DNA from: Isochrysis galbana | Lineage: Eukaryota; Haptophyta; Isochrysidales; Isochrysidaceae | Direction: 5' to 3' | NCBI GenBank assembly: GCA_018136815.1 | Contig: CM030936.1 | Coordinates: 4,478,474 to 4,542,473, forward strand | DNA length: 64,000 nucleotides | Shown: positions 40,467 through 52,167 of the stretch, piece after piece | Layout: each line of letters opens with the position of its first letter | Position numbering within the stretch: the stretch's first letter is position 1 | The notes under the pieces: model-generated | What the model saw: only the letters and a program-made list of their open reading frames with translations | Databases searched by the model: none | Told to the model about the DNA's origin: nothing | Position numbers and translations under genes: made by a program

Positions 40467-41500
40467 TTATGCCACCCAGCTCTTCACTAGCTTACTACCT
40501 GCGCTAGCCGGAGCACCCCTCCCTCCACACTCAAGCAGCCCCCCACGCCAGGATCCTGTTTTGGTCTCGCAGGCAAGGGGGCCTAATGGGAGGGTGAGGA
40601 GCAACTCCTCAAAGAGGAGCTTTGGGGAAGGAGATGTTTGAGTGGGGGCGCTATACCCTTGCGCTAGGCATGGGCAGCGACGCCGCCTCAAAACATGTCC
40701 TCCCTCTGGTCTTGAGTCGAAATTTTTGGTGTTTGAATCCGAGGGCGAGGGGGTTTGTGCTTCTTGGGTTGGTTGTAGTGGGATGAGGGAGTGGGAGATG
40801 GAGTGAAGTGTTGAAAGAGGGCCCAAGGCAGGGCACTGAGTTGTAGGTACTTGTGGCCCACAAGCGTGGGGTGAAAACGAAAAGTGTATCAACATGTGTC
40901 TTGAATTGAAATTTTTGGTGCTTTGAACAGAGGGCGGGGGGGTTCGTGCCGTTTGGGTTGGTTGAAGTGTGAAGGGGGCGTGGGAGAGGGAGTCTTGTGT
41001 TGAGAGAGGGCCCAAGGCAGGGCACTGAGTGATTGGTACTAGTGGCCCACAAGAGTGGGGTGAAGACGAGAATTGTGTCAACAAGTTGAAAAACAGAGGC
41101 ATGGGGTGCTCTCCGTATGGGGTTGATGGTTGTGAAGTGCCCTCCCATGTTGGGTGCACTGATGGTAGAGGTTTCCACCATGGGGAGGGCAGCTGAGCTG
41201 CCCTCCCACATGAGGTGCTCTTGGGGTGGGAGGGTTTCCCACTGTTGGAGGGGGTCTCCAAGACCCCCTGCATGATGCGCAGAGCCATGGTGGCAACCTG
41301 TTCGGTGCCAGTGCTCGCCACCCCGCGCGCTTGCGCGGGTGTGGTTTGGATGGGTTGGATGGGCTCTGAGAGGGCTTTCTGACGAGCCGCCTCGGGCGGC
41401 GTGGGGCGTCCCAGGTGGGGCGCGGTGGCGAGGGTCGCCTGGGGCTCGGGAGCGGTCGCGGCACGCTCCATAGTTCAAACTATAACAATAGTTTTTGACC
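40467..41500 (-). mobile_element. 'MERAATAPEP' repeat, long copy with 334-residue frame
   Basis: From Met41471 the frame starts MERAATAPEPQATLATAPHL, then is Ser/Thr/Pro/His-rich with an internal tandem duplication: blocks 'FSPHACGPQVPTTQCPALGP' and 'SSPHSCGPLVPITQCPALGP' about 60 residues apart. It ends VKSWVA. The leader 'actataacaatag' beyond the start also matches the 31.8-kb copy. It has no known domain. The start resembles that of the LINE-linked MERA frame at 26.2 kb, so it may be an ORF1-type protein. Confidence 0.55.
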
Positions 41501-41549
41501 ACCAACAATAAGAACTAACTACAAACTTTAGAAGAGGGGGAAGGGGGCA

Positions 41550-41765
41550 GGGGGAAGGGGGGGGGGGGGGGGCAAGAGGAAGAGCGGAAGAGGAAGAAAG
41601 AGGATGAGAGCCAGAGTCAGAATTTTCTTGTTGTCCCCGTCTGATCCTAGTGCTTAGGGACCGTGTCTCATCGGCAATGGAGCCCCTACCCCGCGATGGG
41701 CGATGGGCGATGGGGGTGTACGCGGTTGGTGTATGGTGCGCATGGTGCATGAGAGGGTGCAACGT
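41550..41765 (+). repeat. G-run, GA tract and copy of the 18.9-kb repeat
   Basis: About 17 G near 41556, 'gaagaggaagaaagagg', then 'cagaattttcttgttgtcc' to 'gcgatgggggtgtacgcggt' matching 18890-19000. 'gggcgat' is tandemly tripled near 41700. From 41770 to 42050 I see no gene. Confidence 0.75.
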
Positions 41766-42052
41766 GCAACTCGAGGTTCCCTTTTTTTGTCACGCCCCTC
41801 CCAAATTTATTAGGTATATAATTTCTACTGACCCCTAACTTCGCCCCTAAGTCGGGAGTTGACCGCGCGCAAACAAACATAAACACGGGGACCCATCGTG
41901 GAAGACACGATCGCCCCGCCCTTGTTGAAGAATGCAACCATGCCCGCTGCCCGAGTTGAAGAATGCAACCATGTGGGCGTCCGACTGCTGACGTCCGCCC
42001 TTGCACGCGCATGGGCAGCACGCCGGGTGGATGGCGACGTCTTCAGAAGACT

Positions 42053-42523
42053 TCACACCGTTTCCACGCCGTTTGCTTCAAAGGAAGAAGCAAGCGATTC
42101 CCCAGGAGTCTGCAGGATGCACTTCGCCCCAGTGACCGCCACTCCACCTGCAAGCGTGTGAATGAGCTGCAGCATGCGTGTGATCATGGATTGCGAGATC
42201 GCGGCGTCGTCATAGCTCGCCAAGGAGGTGCGGTTGAGAAGATGGATGTCAACTGCGTAGAGCTCCCGATTCCCCGCTCGCTGGAGGCTCTCGGCCGCGC
42301 TCTTGGTTGCCGCGGACCCCAAGTGGAGCGTGATGGACAATCTGTGACGGAGTGCGCGCGCCGGTGGTGCCTTGCGCATGCACGAGTGATGTGGTTCTGA
42401 AAAGGTGTTGGGGCGAGGAGGTGATGCCAACACGACGAACACTCGGTGTTGATCTTGCATGCCCCCTAGCTGGAAGAGTTTTGTGGGAGCTGGCGAGAGG
42501 TGGTCTTCGCGGTTGATCTCCAT
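42053..42523 (-). CDS. Hypothetical protein, 156 residues
   Basis: MEINREDHLSPAPTKLFQLG, then HRVFVVLASPPRP, SITLHLGSAATKSAAESLQR, ELYAVDIHLLNRTSLASYDD and ITRMLQLIHTLAGGVAVTGA. The composition is protein-like throughout, with no low complexity. It has no signal peptide or membrane helix. I recognise no family. The short distance (about 20-90 bp) to the plus-strand gene that starts at 42543 or 42615 suggests a shared divergent promoter. Confidence 0.45.
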   Translation of the reverse strand: MEINREDHLSPAPTKLFQLGGMQDQHRVFVVLASPPRPNTFSEPHHSCMRKAPPARALRHRLSITLHLGSAATKSAAESLQRAGNRELYAVDIHLLNRTSLASYDDAAISQSMITRMLQLIHTLAGGVAVTGAKCILQTPGESLASSFEANGVETV

Positions 42524-42614
42524 TGCTGCTACGCGCCGCGTGAATGGGCGTTGCGATGCGTCAGTTTGTGTACCGAGTATGTTACACTTGTGAAGCTGGA
42601 TCTCGCGGCGGCAT

Positions 42615-43399
42615 CATGTTCAGCTCAAGCCCATCGAAGCGCGCTCGGCCTGTGCCGCACTCTCCAAGCAGTGGTGTCATCTTGGCGACTATCCTAGCAG
42701 CAGCGCAGGCAGAAAAAAAGAAAGGCGACCCCATCGCTCCTCGTCGTTCAACCAGGCAGCGAGCAGCGAACAACAACACATACTCAAAATATGTCTATGG
42801 GACCAAAAGCTCTCCGTGTCACAGCGCGGGGGGTGCATCGCCCAGGCGCAGCTGTGGTATGCGCGCGTCTTCAACTCCACGTTCGTCCTGCCCACGGAAG
42901 TGTGACTCACCGTCCCGTATTTTCGGCTGCTTTTACTAAGCAATGGGGGCAACTCCGCCGGGCGAATCGACAATCACGGCTTCGGAATCGGAAAGTATGA
43001 CGTCGACAAACAAGACCCCAAGCATGCACAGGTGCTATCGCGGGATGCAAAATGACCATCTTCTCCGAGCCGGGCTTCAAAGGCAAACACACAACCATCA
43101 ACGGCCCGTCGATGCTCAGCTCAGAAGACGTGCGCTGGGAGGACGTCGATCTACAGGCGATCGGGTGGACTCAGCCAGTGCGCTCCCTAAAAATCGAGTG
43201 CCATCCGGACTCGGCAGCGGCAAAACGAAAAGACAAATTTCAAGCTGAAGTAACCAAAATATTCGCAAAGGGAGCCGCATTTCTGCTAGGAGCCATCGTG
43301 CTCGCAGTACTTGTAATCATTCTCTTGTTCAAATTATTCAACAAGCGGTCCACCGATAAAAATCCAAAGGGACACGAAGCCGCGCCACAGGCTAAATAA
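42615..43399 (+). CDS. Probable multi-exon membrane protein with beta/gamma-crystallin-like segment
   Basis: The best part is 43052-43399: MTIFSEPGFKGKHTTINGPS, then EDVRWEDVDLQAIGWTQPVR and SLKIECHPD, resembling a beta/gamma-crystallin Greek key ('F-x-x-x-x-F-x-G'). One membrane helix (AAFLLGAIVLAVLVIILLFK) and a basic tail (FNKRSTDKNPKGHEAAPQAK) follow. Upstream pieces look coding in other frames: MFSSSPSKRARPVPHSPSSG at 42615, AQLWYARVFNSTFVLPTEV near 42843-42900, and RIDNHGFGIGKYDVDKQD near 42963-43020. This suggests small introns or a frameshift near 43050. The exon joins are not resolved. Function unknown. Confidence 0.4.
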
Positions 43400-44610
43400 A
43401 AAGAGAACTCAAACAATCCACACGGGGAGCTCACAAACTCAATCTCTAGTTGCGGTGGACACACAAAAGCTCGACCGCCAAGTGCAGCCTTGCTTGCACT
43501 TCTCAAACCTGCGCTGCGAAAATAACACCATGTCCACCAGGCTTTTGGCAGTTTACTTGGCATCCCCTGGCTCCTTGGCGATCATTAGCTCGCGCATCTT
43601 GTTCGAATAGATAGTTACCTCGCCTTTGGTGGGAAAATGGCAAATCATAGGAGTGGCAAGGCATAGTGCAACGTATTGTACGGCGTGTATCACCGGGGGG
43701 GGAGTGAAATTAATAAAAAAAGAACGCGAAGTAGATCGGTCATCGTTGCTTCTGACCGTAACCGTGCACTTGGCTTCTGGCGCTCGTCTGCGCGCTGCGA
43801 AGGGGGGAGTGCGAGAACGACCTGGAGGCGAGCGCGGCGAGCGTGAAGGGGCACATCGCGGCAGGCAGCGTGGGGGGGACTTACCTTTGGTGTTGGCCGC
43901 GCAAGCACACCCCTGTGGCAAGCTGGGCTGCCAGAGAGGAGTGGGGGGAGGGGGGGGGAGGGGAGCGGCGCGCGGCGGGCCTCCGCGGCCGCTGCAGCGG
44001 CTAAGTCCCCGGCACCCGGGGAGATAGCCGCTGGAGCGAGCCCTTATTGTCACCTTTTGGCACCAGAATCTCACACTGTGTCACACAGCCTTAGAGTTAT
44101 GAGTTATGAGTTAGAGTGAGTGGAGAGAGAGAGAGAGGGGGGCTCGTGCCCCCCCATGGGCGAACTAAGTATTAATTTAGTTGATGCGATGGCTCATTTG
44201 AGTGATGTCCCATATTTGACGGAACGCGACCTTAACGGTAAATGCCAAACGAAAGAGAAAGAGAATTCTACTAGCTACTATTCTATTGCAGTACGCAGTA
44301 CTACTGACTACTGCTAATGAGCTAATGAGTGTCGATTCGCGAAGGCGACACGGTACCGCCCAAACGGACAAGCGGCGGTGCTGGGTCTCGATCACGAGTT
44401 CAGGCGGGTAGACCGAGAACAGATCGATGTGCTCCAGGCCGGACAGCAGACAGCAGGCGGCGCCCCACTGCGTGGGATCCATCGTCGTGATGTGTACGCA
44501 TGGAAAATAAAAAGGGGCAATCTACAAGAATGTACCGGAGGGGGGGAACGTGCCCCTCTCTCGCGCGCTCTCTCTCTCTCTCTCTCTCTCGTTCTCCCTC
44601 TCCCTCTCCC
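43400..44610. repeat. Gene-poor interval with family A terminus
   Basis: 44115-44183 is a family A 3' end ('gtggagagagag', 'ggctcgtgcccccccatggg', CTAAGTATTAATTTAGTTG at 44165-44183). 44325-44355 repeats the 'gtgtcgattcgcga' motif of 20.42 kb. On the minus strand 44482-44355 reads MDPTQWGAACCLLSGLEHID, then LFSVYPPELVIETQHRRL, which could be a first exon facing away from the RING gene. CT repeats at 44565-44612 lead into the RING gene. Confidence 0.45.
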
Positions 44611-44615
44611 CCTCG

Positions 44616-46091
44616 ATGCCTCCCCCTCGCCCTCCGCCTCGTCGTCGTCCATACGCGACGTCTTCTCCTTGTATCAGCTCTCCCCTCTCCCTCTCTCTCG
44701 TCTCTACCGACTCTCTCAACGTGGAGCTCCGCTGCCCCATCTGCCTTGACATCATGAGAGACCCGATGGCGACGCCCTGCCTTCACCGTTTCTGCTCTTC
44801 TTGCATAGAGAAGTGCCTGCGCATCGGCAAGCAGGCGAGGCGAGGGCGGAGTGAGCGAGGGGCGGAAAGGAAGAGGGGGTTGGGTGGTGAGGAAGGGGGG
44901 GGGGGGGGGGGGCAGGGGGAGGGGGGGAAGGGGGGTAGTGTGGAATGGGGGAGAAGAGGACCTGGCAGTGGCCTCACAGTGGCTTCAATCGCTTGTGCTC
45001 CTCTTTCATTGAGAAGTGCCTGCCCATCTGGGAGCAGGTGCCAGCGAGCGGGTAAGGGGGGGTGGCCAAGTGCTGGGGGAAGCAGACGGGGCCGGGTGCC
45101 ATGAGAAAGTGGGGGAAAGGGCCTCCTCTGCTCCTACTCTTAAGCAGTGCCCCCCCCCCCCCCGGCAAACGGGGAACGACTACCCTCCCCTCCCCTCCCC
45201 ACACACGCAATGCAGGAGTGCCCTAGCTGCCGACAGCCCGTGGCGACACGCCGCTCGCTACGCAAGGACACCAATTTCGCAATGCTTGTCGCGACGTTGT
45301 ACCCCGACCTGACACAGCTGGAAGCCGAGGAAACTGAGATGATTGAACAGCTCTCGCGGTCTCACCGCGAGCGGCACGCTGAGAAGATGCGCGAGCTGCG
45401 TGCGGCGAGGCTCAAGCAGCAGCGGATGGCGGGTTGCCATACCTCCTCCTTCCAGGAGGTGGAACCTAGCGAGGCCAAGGACTCCAAATCAGAGGGCGAT
45501 GGCTCCGACGCTGAATCAGACGACTCAGCCTCCGAACGCGAGCCTGACGGCGACGAGCCTCCCGCTGAAGAGGGCGACGAAGGCGAAGAGGAAGTCGAGG
45601 AGGGCGATGGCAAGGAGGTTGGTGCCGAGTGCCACACGCGCGCTGGCCGGCATGAGGCCGCGGCCTCTGGCATGCGCCAGCCGAACGCGCGCGCCGCGGG
45701 CGGCAGCCGGCGACGCAGCGAATCTGGCGCCGGCTCACGCGGCGGTGGCCGGCGCAACGTGGTTCGGAGGCGGGCGGCCAAGCACCTGGAGCTCAAGCCG
45801 CGCAAGCATGAGCTCGGATTCTGGCTCCGCCGTCACCCGCGTGAGCACACACTCGCCGCCATCACCAAGGAATATATCACCACCTCACGCGACGCCAGTA
45901 TCGGCCACGTCCAAAAATTCCTGTGCTGCAAACTGCATGATGCAGTGGGCTGGCAGCAGATCGAGCTCTCGGTAACCAAGCCCTCGGGGGAGCGTGTGCT
46001 TCTCAAACCGCACATGACGATTCTCGAAGTGGTTCTCGAGTGTGCACTAGACACCAAAGCAATGCTGCTAGACTATCGTAAGTGCGCTTGA
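44616..46091 (+). CDS. RING1/BMI1-like Polycomb-type E3 ubiquitin ligase with RAWUL domain, 2 exons
   Basis: Exons 44616-44834 and 45216-46091 give 364 residues. The RING finger is split by the intron: VELRCPICLDIMRDPMATPC, LHRFCSSCIEKCLRIGKQ | ECPSCRQPVATRRSL, a complete C3HC4 set. RSLRKDTNFAMLVATLYPD follows, as in RING1/RNF2. Then come a coiled, acidic Ser/Glu-rich linker and a Gly/Arg-rich stretch, and a C-terminal RAWUL-like ubiquitin fold (ELGFWLRRHPREHTLAAITK to VVLECALDTKAMLLDYRKC). In animals and plants such proteins monoubiquitinate histone H2A in PRC1. The donor reads CAG|gcgagg, a GC-AG intron; the acceptor is tgcag|GAG. Met44616 lies in a CT-rich leader and may not be the true start. 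Confidence 0.88.
44975..45055 (+). pseudogene. Decayed duplicate of the RING exon within the RING-gene intron
   Basis: The intron contains 'gtggcttcaatcgcttgtgc', then 'attgagaagtgcctgcccat', which parallels the exon's 'ctgccttcaccgtttctgct', then 'atagagaagtgcctgcgcat'. It would read GFNRLCSSFIEKCLPIWEQ|gtgcca against LHRFCSSCIEKCLRIGKQ|gcgagg. The second zinc Cys of the CxxC pair is Phe and the zinc-binding His is Asn, so the copy could not form a RING. It keeps a canonical GT at the donor position. A G-run (44896-44914) lies between the two. Confidence 0.7.
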
Positions 46092-46669
46092 GGTGCACCA
46101 TGAGGGCACATAGCACTGCGCACCCGCGGCACTGTGCGAAACCATCGCGACGACAAGCCATGGAAAGCTCTGGCTGTACTCCCTCTCGCTGCGCCGACTG
46201 TCGCATGATGCAGCTCCCCTTACTTGAATTATTCCGGCCACATCGGAAAGGCTACTAAGTGCTATTGCTATTGATTTTGAATCATTGTTATCATGTCGCG
46301 GTGCTATAAGGGGACAGGACTTGCTGTGGCCAGGGGGAGATCGCGGGCGGCGGCCGTGCTTGGCACGGGGGAGACCACCTTCGTTTCCTCGTAGGTTCCG
46401 CCCCCCATAACGCTTGCGCGCCATTCGGCCACTGTACGACTGCCTTTTGTTTTGTCGATTTTTTTGGGTCGCTAGGAACTAGGAATAATGAACTATCTTC
46501 AAGATTTGAGAGGGGCAACCTCCTGAAACCTCGATAATGCTAAATAAGCTAACGGGGAAACCTGACAAATATATAACTACAAACTACCGTGCGACCATAA
46601 AACAGCCCATGCGCAGCGCTATCTTAAAGAATCTTAAAAGACATAAATAATAAATAAAAATCTTCTTAA

Positions 46670-47420
46670 AATTCCCCGCTACACGTGCGGCTTGCGGCAG
46701 TGTGCTTATGTACCTCCCTACTACCCAACCTTTACCCCTATCGACCCCCTCCCCCTTCCCCAGTTCCCTCTGTCGCGGAGAAGCTGGTTCCAGGGAGGCC
46801 GCGCGCGCTGCTTCGGCTGGGAGTTGGAGAGAAGGGGGCGGAAGACTGTGGCTCGTCCCTTGGTCTGGTGTCAACTCGGGTTTCCCACATTTGTATGACG
46901 TGAAATCTTTATTGATTTCCGCTGTGTCTCCTATTAGGAGATTTAGCTAACCTATGTGATGTTCCGTATGCGTCCAGGTCTCTCGCCGCCTGCAAGCAAG
47001 AGGTCTTCTGGCGACTGACGTTCCTAGGTTGAAATCCTTGTCTATAGTGTACAGGGGGCTTATCATTTTCCGAATGTGTTTGTTGCTCGGGGCGTGTAGC
47101 CCCATGTTCTCTCGTTGTTGTAAGCCTTTGAAAGAACCCGACCTTCGCCGTGGCTAATTAATAGGTGATATCTCGTAAGGAGTAAGGATCGCTTTTAGCT
47201 TTTAAGATTAACCTTACGGACCTACCGTCCGCGTTGCCGTATTGAATATTGTAAAAGGCTGTAAGGATATATCTCCACCCCAGGATACCTAGGCATCCCG
47301 AGGAGGGATGCGGTCTGTCTACGTGCTGGTAACAGAAGAGTGTCGAACACGCGATGACTACTCGCTCGTAGGCAGAGGGCCGTTCGATCGAGCCGGCAGC
47401 TGACGCGGCCGTGAAAGAGT
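46670..47420 (+). repeat. Dispersed repeat, copy inverted relative to 53.77-54.50 kb
   Basis: From 'aatcttcttaaaattcc' through 'ctccctactacccaacc', 'agctggttccagggaggccg' and 'gaaagaacccgaccttcgcc' to 'cctaggcatcccgaggaggg', the sequence follows the reverse complement of 54500-53780 with moderate divergence and small gaps. The blocks are in collinear order over about 750 bp. No intact frame; family unknown. 46100-46600 before it shows no gene. Confidence 0.75.
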
Positions 47421-47499
47421 CGTTTGTTGTTGCTTGCGGGAATATGTCTGAAAGGTCATAGTAGGAGTCGGGTCTGACAGTGTCTGCCATCGAATGCTA

Positions 47500-49000
47500 G
47501 GGACGAAGAGGGAGACGGAGGTTCGGAGGCTCGCAACGCGCGGCGTTGGAGGATGGGGACGAGGCTAGCTAGCGAGCTAGAGGAAGAGAGAGAATGAGAA
47601 CGAGAGCTTCTTAGATCCAAGGTAGACACGAGGGACTACAACGCAGGGCCGACTCAAAAAAGTTGCCGACACGGCCCGAGAACGAGACGTCGAAGTCATG
47701 CCGGTTTATTAACTTAAACGAGCCAACGAGCCAACAATTATAGTAACAGCAAAAACAAAATTCGAATCGCAAATTTCGAGACCAAAATCTGCAAACCTGG
47801 ACTTGAGACCATGGGGAATCCGAATCTGTGTGTCTTGTGCGTCAGCGGCAACATGGGGAACTGGCTTCAATTGTAATTGTGAGCGCGCACCTTACACGAA
47901 TATTCATGCCTACAGCCTTCAGATGGGCAAGAATACCACACCTTCGCTCGCTCGCGGCTCGCTCTCACCTCTCGTTGCTCGCTCGAGGTCGCTTTCGCCG
48001 CCGTCCTTGCCCTCATCCAAGCCCACCTCTCACCTTCCTCTGCTGAAAGGCTTGAGCCCGTCAGCCTCCCTAGAAGTTGTTCCCTCCGCGATGCGCCTAC
48101 CGCCGGCTTGGCCCATTCCTCATTGCTCATTGCCCTCAGACTCGCACCCTCTCAAGCCATCCCAATTCTTTAGGGCGGGTCCTGAGGGTAGCTCCGAGGG
48201 GCCTCCCGAATGGGAGTTGGAGCCTAGAGGAGAGGGCACGAGGCGGCTCGCCAGGGTCCAGGGCTAGGGTGAGCTAAGTATGAACTTATTAGTTGCCGAT
48301 GTACGTGGCTAAGGATGCTAGCCAACACGATGCAAGATTCAAGATGTCCTCTACGACGCTATAAGTTCTAACGGTACTTGTACCTCTCATGGACATCACA
48401 CGTGTGAAGTGGTGGGCGAGTACGGTACCTGTCGTGAAGAACATGTGCACGCTCTCCCAGATGCGGTCGATGTACGCGACACCTCAGCATGCACTACGAA
48501 AACAAGGTCTGAGCGCGCCCGGAAGGGGGGGCGGGGCAAAGTGCAAGAGAGTCTTTACGAGCTACGGTTTGCTCTCGGTAGCTCGCCTTTTCGTCCGGTA
48601 AGAGATCGTCTTGAGCTTCGGCACTCGCCCCAAAGGCGCCATGAGGGCGGTGGCCAAGCACCTCTCGTCAAGCGCGCCCATCGCGCATGCGCCGCATAAG
48701 GCGCCGAAACTGGCCAATAAGAGAATGCTCTCTCGAGCAGCCGCATTCAAGCTTGCCGGCCGGCAGAGGGCCAACGAGCAGGGTTGGACTTGGCGAAAGG
48801 GAGTTGGTTGGCGGTGCCGAAAACATCACATGACGTAGACGCCGTCCACCAATGGGTCAACTCATGGCAGTGGCTCGACGGTGGTGGCTCGACGGTGGGG
48901 CGCTTGTTCATCGCAAACGATGCTTGGGGGGTCCTCGCCACCGTCGCCCTCAACATCGAGGTTGTCAAAACGCCAGAGATGTGACCGATCTTCACGGCAT
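47500..49000. other. Interval with repeat fragments and no assigned gene
   Basis: 47620-47650 matches 8330-8360. 48180-48295 is a family A-like end (CTAAGTATGAACTTATTAGTTG at 48274-48295) followed by the 19.0-kb repeat end (48300-48380). Frames at 48562-48774 (minus) and 48784-48984 (plus, VHQWVNSWQWLDGGG) are unconvincing. Confidence 0.4.
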
Positions 49001-49028
49001 GAATGGCATGCGTTGACGTCGAGTCGGC

Positions 49029-50930
49029 CTAGCGAGGCCGCTTGCCCCGAGCGACGAGAGGCTTCTTGCCGGAAGCTTGCAAGCCCGTCGATTCGGCGAA
49101 TGCCGCCTGGGACTGACACAGGAGGGCCTGAGCGGTCTCGGCGCGGGCCAATACATCGCAGACCAAGGCCTTGCAGCCGGACGAACTGGCTGGCGTGGGG
49201 CTGCACTTCGACTCTGGCGTCGTCGGGGCACAAAGCGGTTGGATCGGGGTAGCGATGGCCTTCCCATTCTGGGCGAAACCCTTTGGCAGCGCTTCGGGCC
49301 GGGCGAGGGTGCCCATTGTGGCGCGGCTGGGCGGTGTCCTCGGCCCGGAAGCTGGTATCGCCACGGTAAGCTGGTCAGCGCTCGAGGGCTCGAGTGGTTT
49401 GTTCTCAGAGCCCTCGCCGGAGGAGAGGTGCGTGAGCAGGGACCGGTCACCGATTGAAATTTGGTAACTTTCGACGAGCGCACGGAAAGTCTCGAGGTGC
49501 GCATCCGTGCCGGCGATTGGGCCTCGGCGAGCCTCGACACGCTCGATTGCTGAACTTGCTGACAGACCCTCCTGTGCAGCGCGCAGAGGTGAAGAGTTCA
49601 GCGCCAGATGCGGGAGGGGAAGGCAGCTCTGGGCACCACGATCGTTGCAAAATGGCTAGCGACATGGGGCCCAAGACGTCGATTTCTCTACGACTGGGCT
49701 GGAGCATGGCGTGCGTGCCTGTGTTGCGATGAAGGCTGCGCATAGCAGGGCAGCAAGACCGTGGCCATCGTCGGAGCAAACGAGGCAAGGCTGCCTCGAG
49801 CTCCTTTAAGGGGGCGGGCAGGCGAAGGCGTGTCAGTGGCAAGGGCACTAGAACCGTCACCACACAGTGTTTGCAGAGTCAGGTTGGCGAGCGCGTCGCC
49901 AGGTGGTGGATGGGGGCCCTCGCGTACCTCATGAAATGAAGTGCGCACGTGAGCTGCGGAAGAAGAGGCTGAAGGGGCGAGACAGAGAAGAAAGAGCGGC
50001 AATCCTTTAGCCAGGTGGCGCCAGCGGTGCAGGCCGATGTGATGACGACAATGCGCTCAATCTGGAGCATGTTGAGCGCGAGTTCCGACTGGCGGGCCGA
50101 GAAGTCGCTGAGAAAGAGCCGGCCGTCGAGGATGGCCGACTGCGTGGGCGGCAGGCATCGGGGGCATGAGCTCCAGAACGGGAGATGAAGGGTCAGGGCT
50201 GGATGCGGGGGGATTTGCTCACCACGTCGATGCGCTCAAGCTCCGCTGCAAGCGCCGCAAGCGCCGCGGGCGAGCGGGGCGCCGGTGGTGCTTCTGAATG
50301 GCTGGCGAACGCCAAAGCGACAGATTCCCAGAAGGCGTGCGCCCCACGAAGACCATTTATCTTGTCGACAGCTTGCGACCAGAAAGGGTGGTCTAGCTGA
50401 GGAGCGATGTGAAAGCCTGTGAACGCGCGATTACGTGGCGGTGGGATCGATGGAGAGTCGTGCAAAGACGCGGAGAAATTGGAGCGGCAGAATGCGCTGG
50501 AGGCGAAGGCGCAGGGCGGCAGTAGATTGACGTTGGGGAAGTGGGCGGGGGGGAAGGTGGCGAGAGCGCGCGCGCGTTGGAGTGAGAGAGAGAGAGAGGA
50601 AGAGAGCGAGAGAGCGAGGGAAGGGGAGGGAGAGAGCGAGAGAGGGAGTGAGGGAGAGGGAGGGAGACGGAGGGGAGAGAGATGGAGGGAGAGTGCGATG
50701 GAGTAGGAGAGCGAGAGAGGGAGTGAGACAGAGGGAGTGAGACAGAGGGGAGAGGGACAGACGGGAGGAGAGAGTCAGCGGGAGAGCGCGATGGAGTGAG
50801 AGAGCAAGAGAGGGAGGGGAAGGGATGTGCCATCCCGCGTGGTCTCACCGTTGGTCTCGAGAGGCATCTGCTCGCGAAGAAGGTCAGCAAGATGGTGCTG
50901 CCACACGTGGACTCCAGCGAGCATGGGCAT
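49029..50930 (-). CDS. Multi-exon gene with dual-specificity-phosphatase-like start of a domain
   Basis: Exon 1 (50930-50849) reads MPMLAGVHVWQHHLADLLRE. Exon 2 (50416-50223) reads GFHIAPQLDHPFWSQAVDKI, then AELERIDVV. Exon 3 (from 50139) reads SAILDGRLFLSDFSARQSEL, then ALNMLQIERIVVITSA, which resembles the opening strand-helix of dual-specificity phosphatases. A C-terminal exon ending at 49029 reads SASSAIERVEARRGPIAGTD, then HLETFRALVESYQISIGDRS and ends KKPLVARGKRPR. Junctions AACG|gtgaga...acag|GC and GTG|gtgagc...gcag|TCG are in phase. I cannot find the HCxxGxxR catalytic loop between exon 3 and the last exon, so the phosphatase reading is tentative or the enzyme is inactive. The middle exons are not resolved. 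Confidence 0.5.
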
Positions 50931-52098
50931 TGAGAGGAGAAGGGAGGAGAGAGAAGGGAGCGGCCGGACGGTTGCTACGAGCGAGGAAGGAACCCCGATG
51001 AGGAAGGAGAAAAGAAGCGAGATTGAGAGATGAGTTTGGGGGGGGAGAGAGAGAGAGGGGGGGGGGGGGGGGGTTCGTCCCCCGAGGAGAGAGAGAGGAG
51101 GAGAGGGAGGGAAAGGGGAGTGTTTAGAAGAGAAGGGGAGGGGGGGGACAAGCGCGGACTGTGGGTTGACGAAGAGAAGGAGAGAGAGAGGGAGAGAGAG
51201 GGGGGGGGGGGAGGGGGAGGGAGGGGGAGCGGGAGAGAGAAGAGAGAGAGGGAGAGGGAGAGAAGAGAGAGAGAGCTAGAGAGAGAGAGAGAGGGAGAGA
51301 GAGGGAGGGAGGGAGAGAGAGAGGGGGGATGGGAGTGACGAGGCGCCATCGGGGTCAAGAGGAGAGAGAAAAGAGGAACCCGAGACTTCTCTAAGAATGA
51401 GGAGGCGTCGTCGCAGAGAGGGAGGGGTGTGCGTGCGGGTTTCTTCCTCTCACGGTGGGTCTTTCTTCTCTTATGAGGAGGTGGTGCGGGGCTTCCCCTT
51501 CTGTCTTGCCGTGGAGGCTGTGGAGAGAGAGAGAGAGAGTGATCGAGATCTCGGAAGAGGGATGGGGGGGGGGACAAGGCAGAGAGAGAGAGAGAGAGAG
51601 GGAGAGGGAGAGAGAGGGGAGGAGGTGGCAGCCTCGCTTCAAGTACTCTCAAGTAGACGAGGAGTTTTATTGGCGTAAACAGAGGGCCCGCGGCTGCCAT
51701 CAGGAGCTCTCTCCTCTGCCCCCACCCAAAGGGAGAGAGATTGAGCCTCGTCCCACCATTAGAAACGAGGTCTGAGGGCTTAGAAGAGACGACGAGCGTG
51801 GTGCTGCTCCCTCCCTCTCTCTTGAGAAGGACACGAAGAAGAGGCGAGGATGGGGAGGGCAGGACACCAAGAAATGGGTGAGAAACTGAACCCGATACGC
51901 AAAAAAGGTTCGGTGGAGGGCGCGCGGAGAGGGCGGCGCTCGGTCGCGCACGAGATGAGATATGACGGCTGACCAAAACATATCGTAAACGGGGGGGGGG
52001 GGCAGGGGGAGGGGGAGAGAGGGAAAGGCCCTGTTCCCGTTGGGGGGCGGGGCGGGGTCCGCCGTCGGCGGCGGCGGCGGCGGCTCTCGGCGTCTCGG

Positions 52099-52167
<69 letters not shown>

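Noticed and set aside
45362-45975. Overlapping frames on both strands within the RING gene
   Set aside because: Shadows of the Ser/Glu-rich linker of the RING protein; only the frame continuing from the zinc finger ends in the RAWUL domain.
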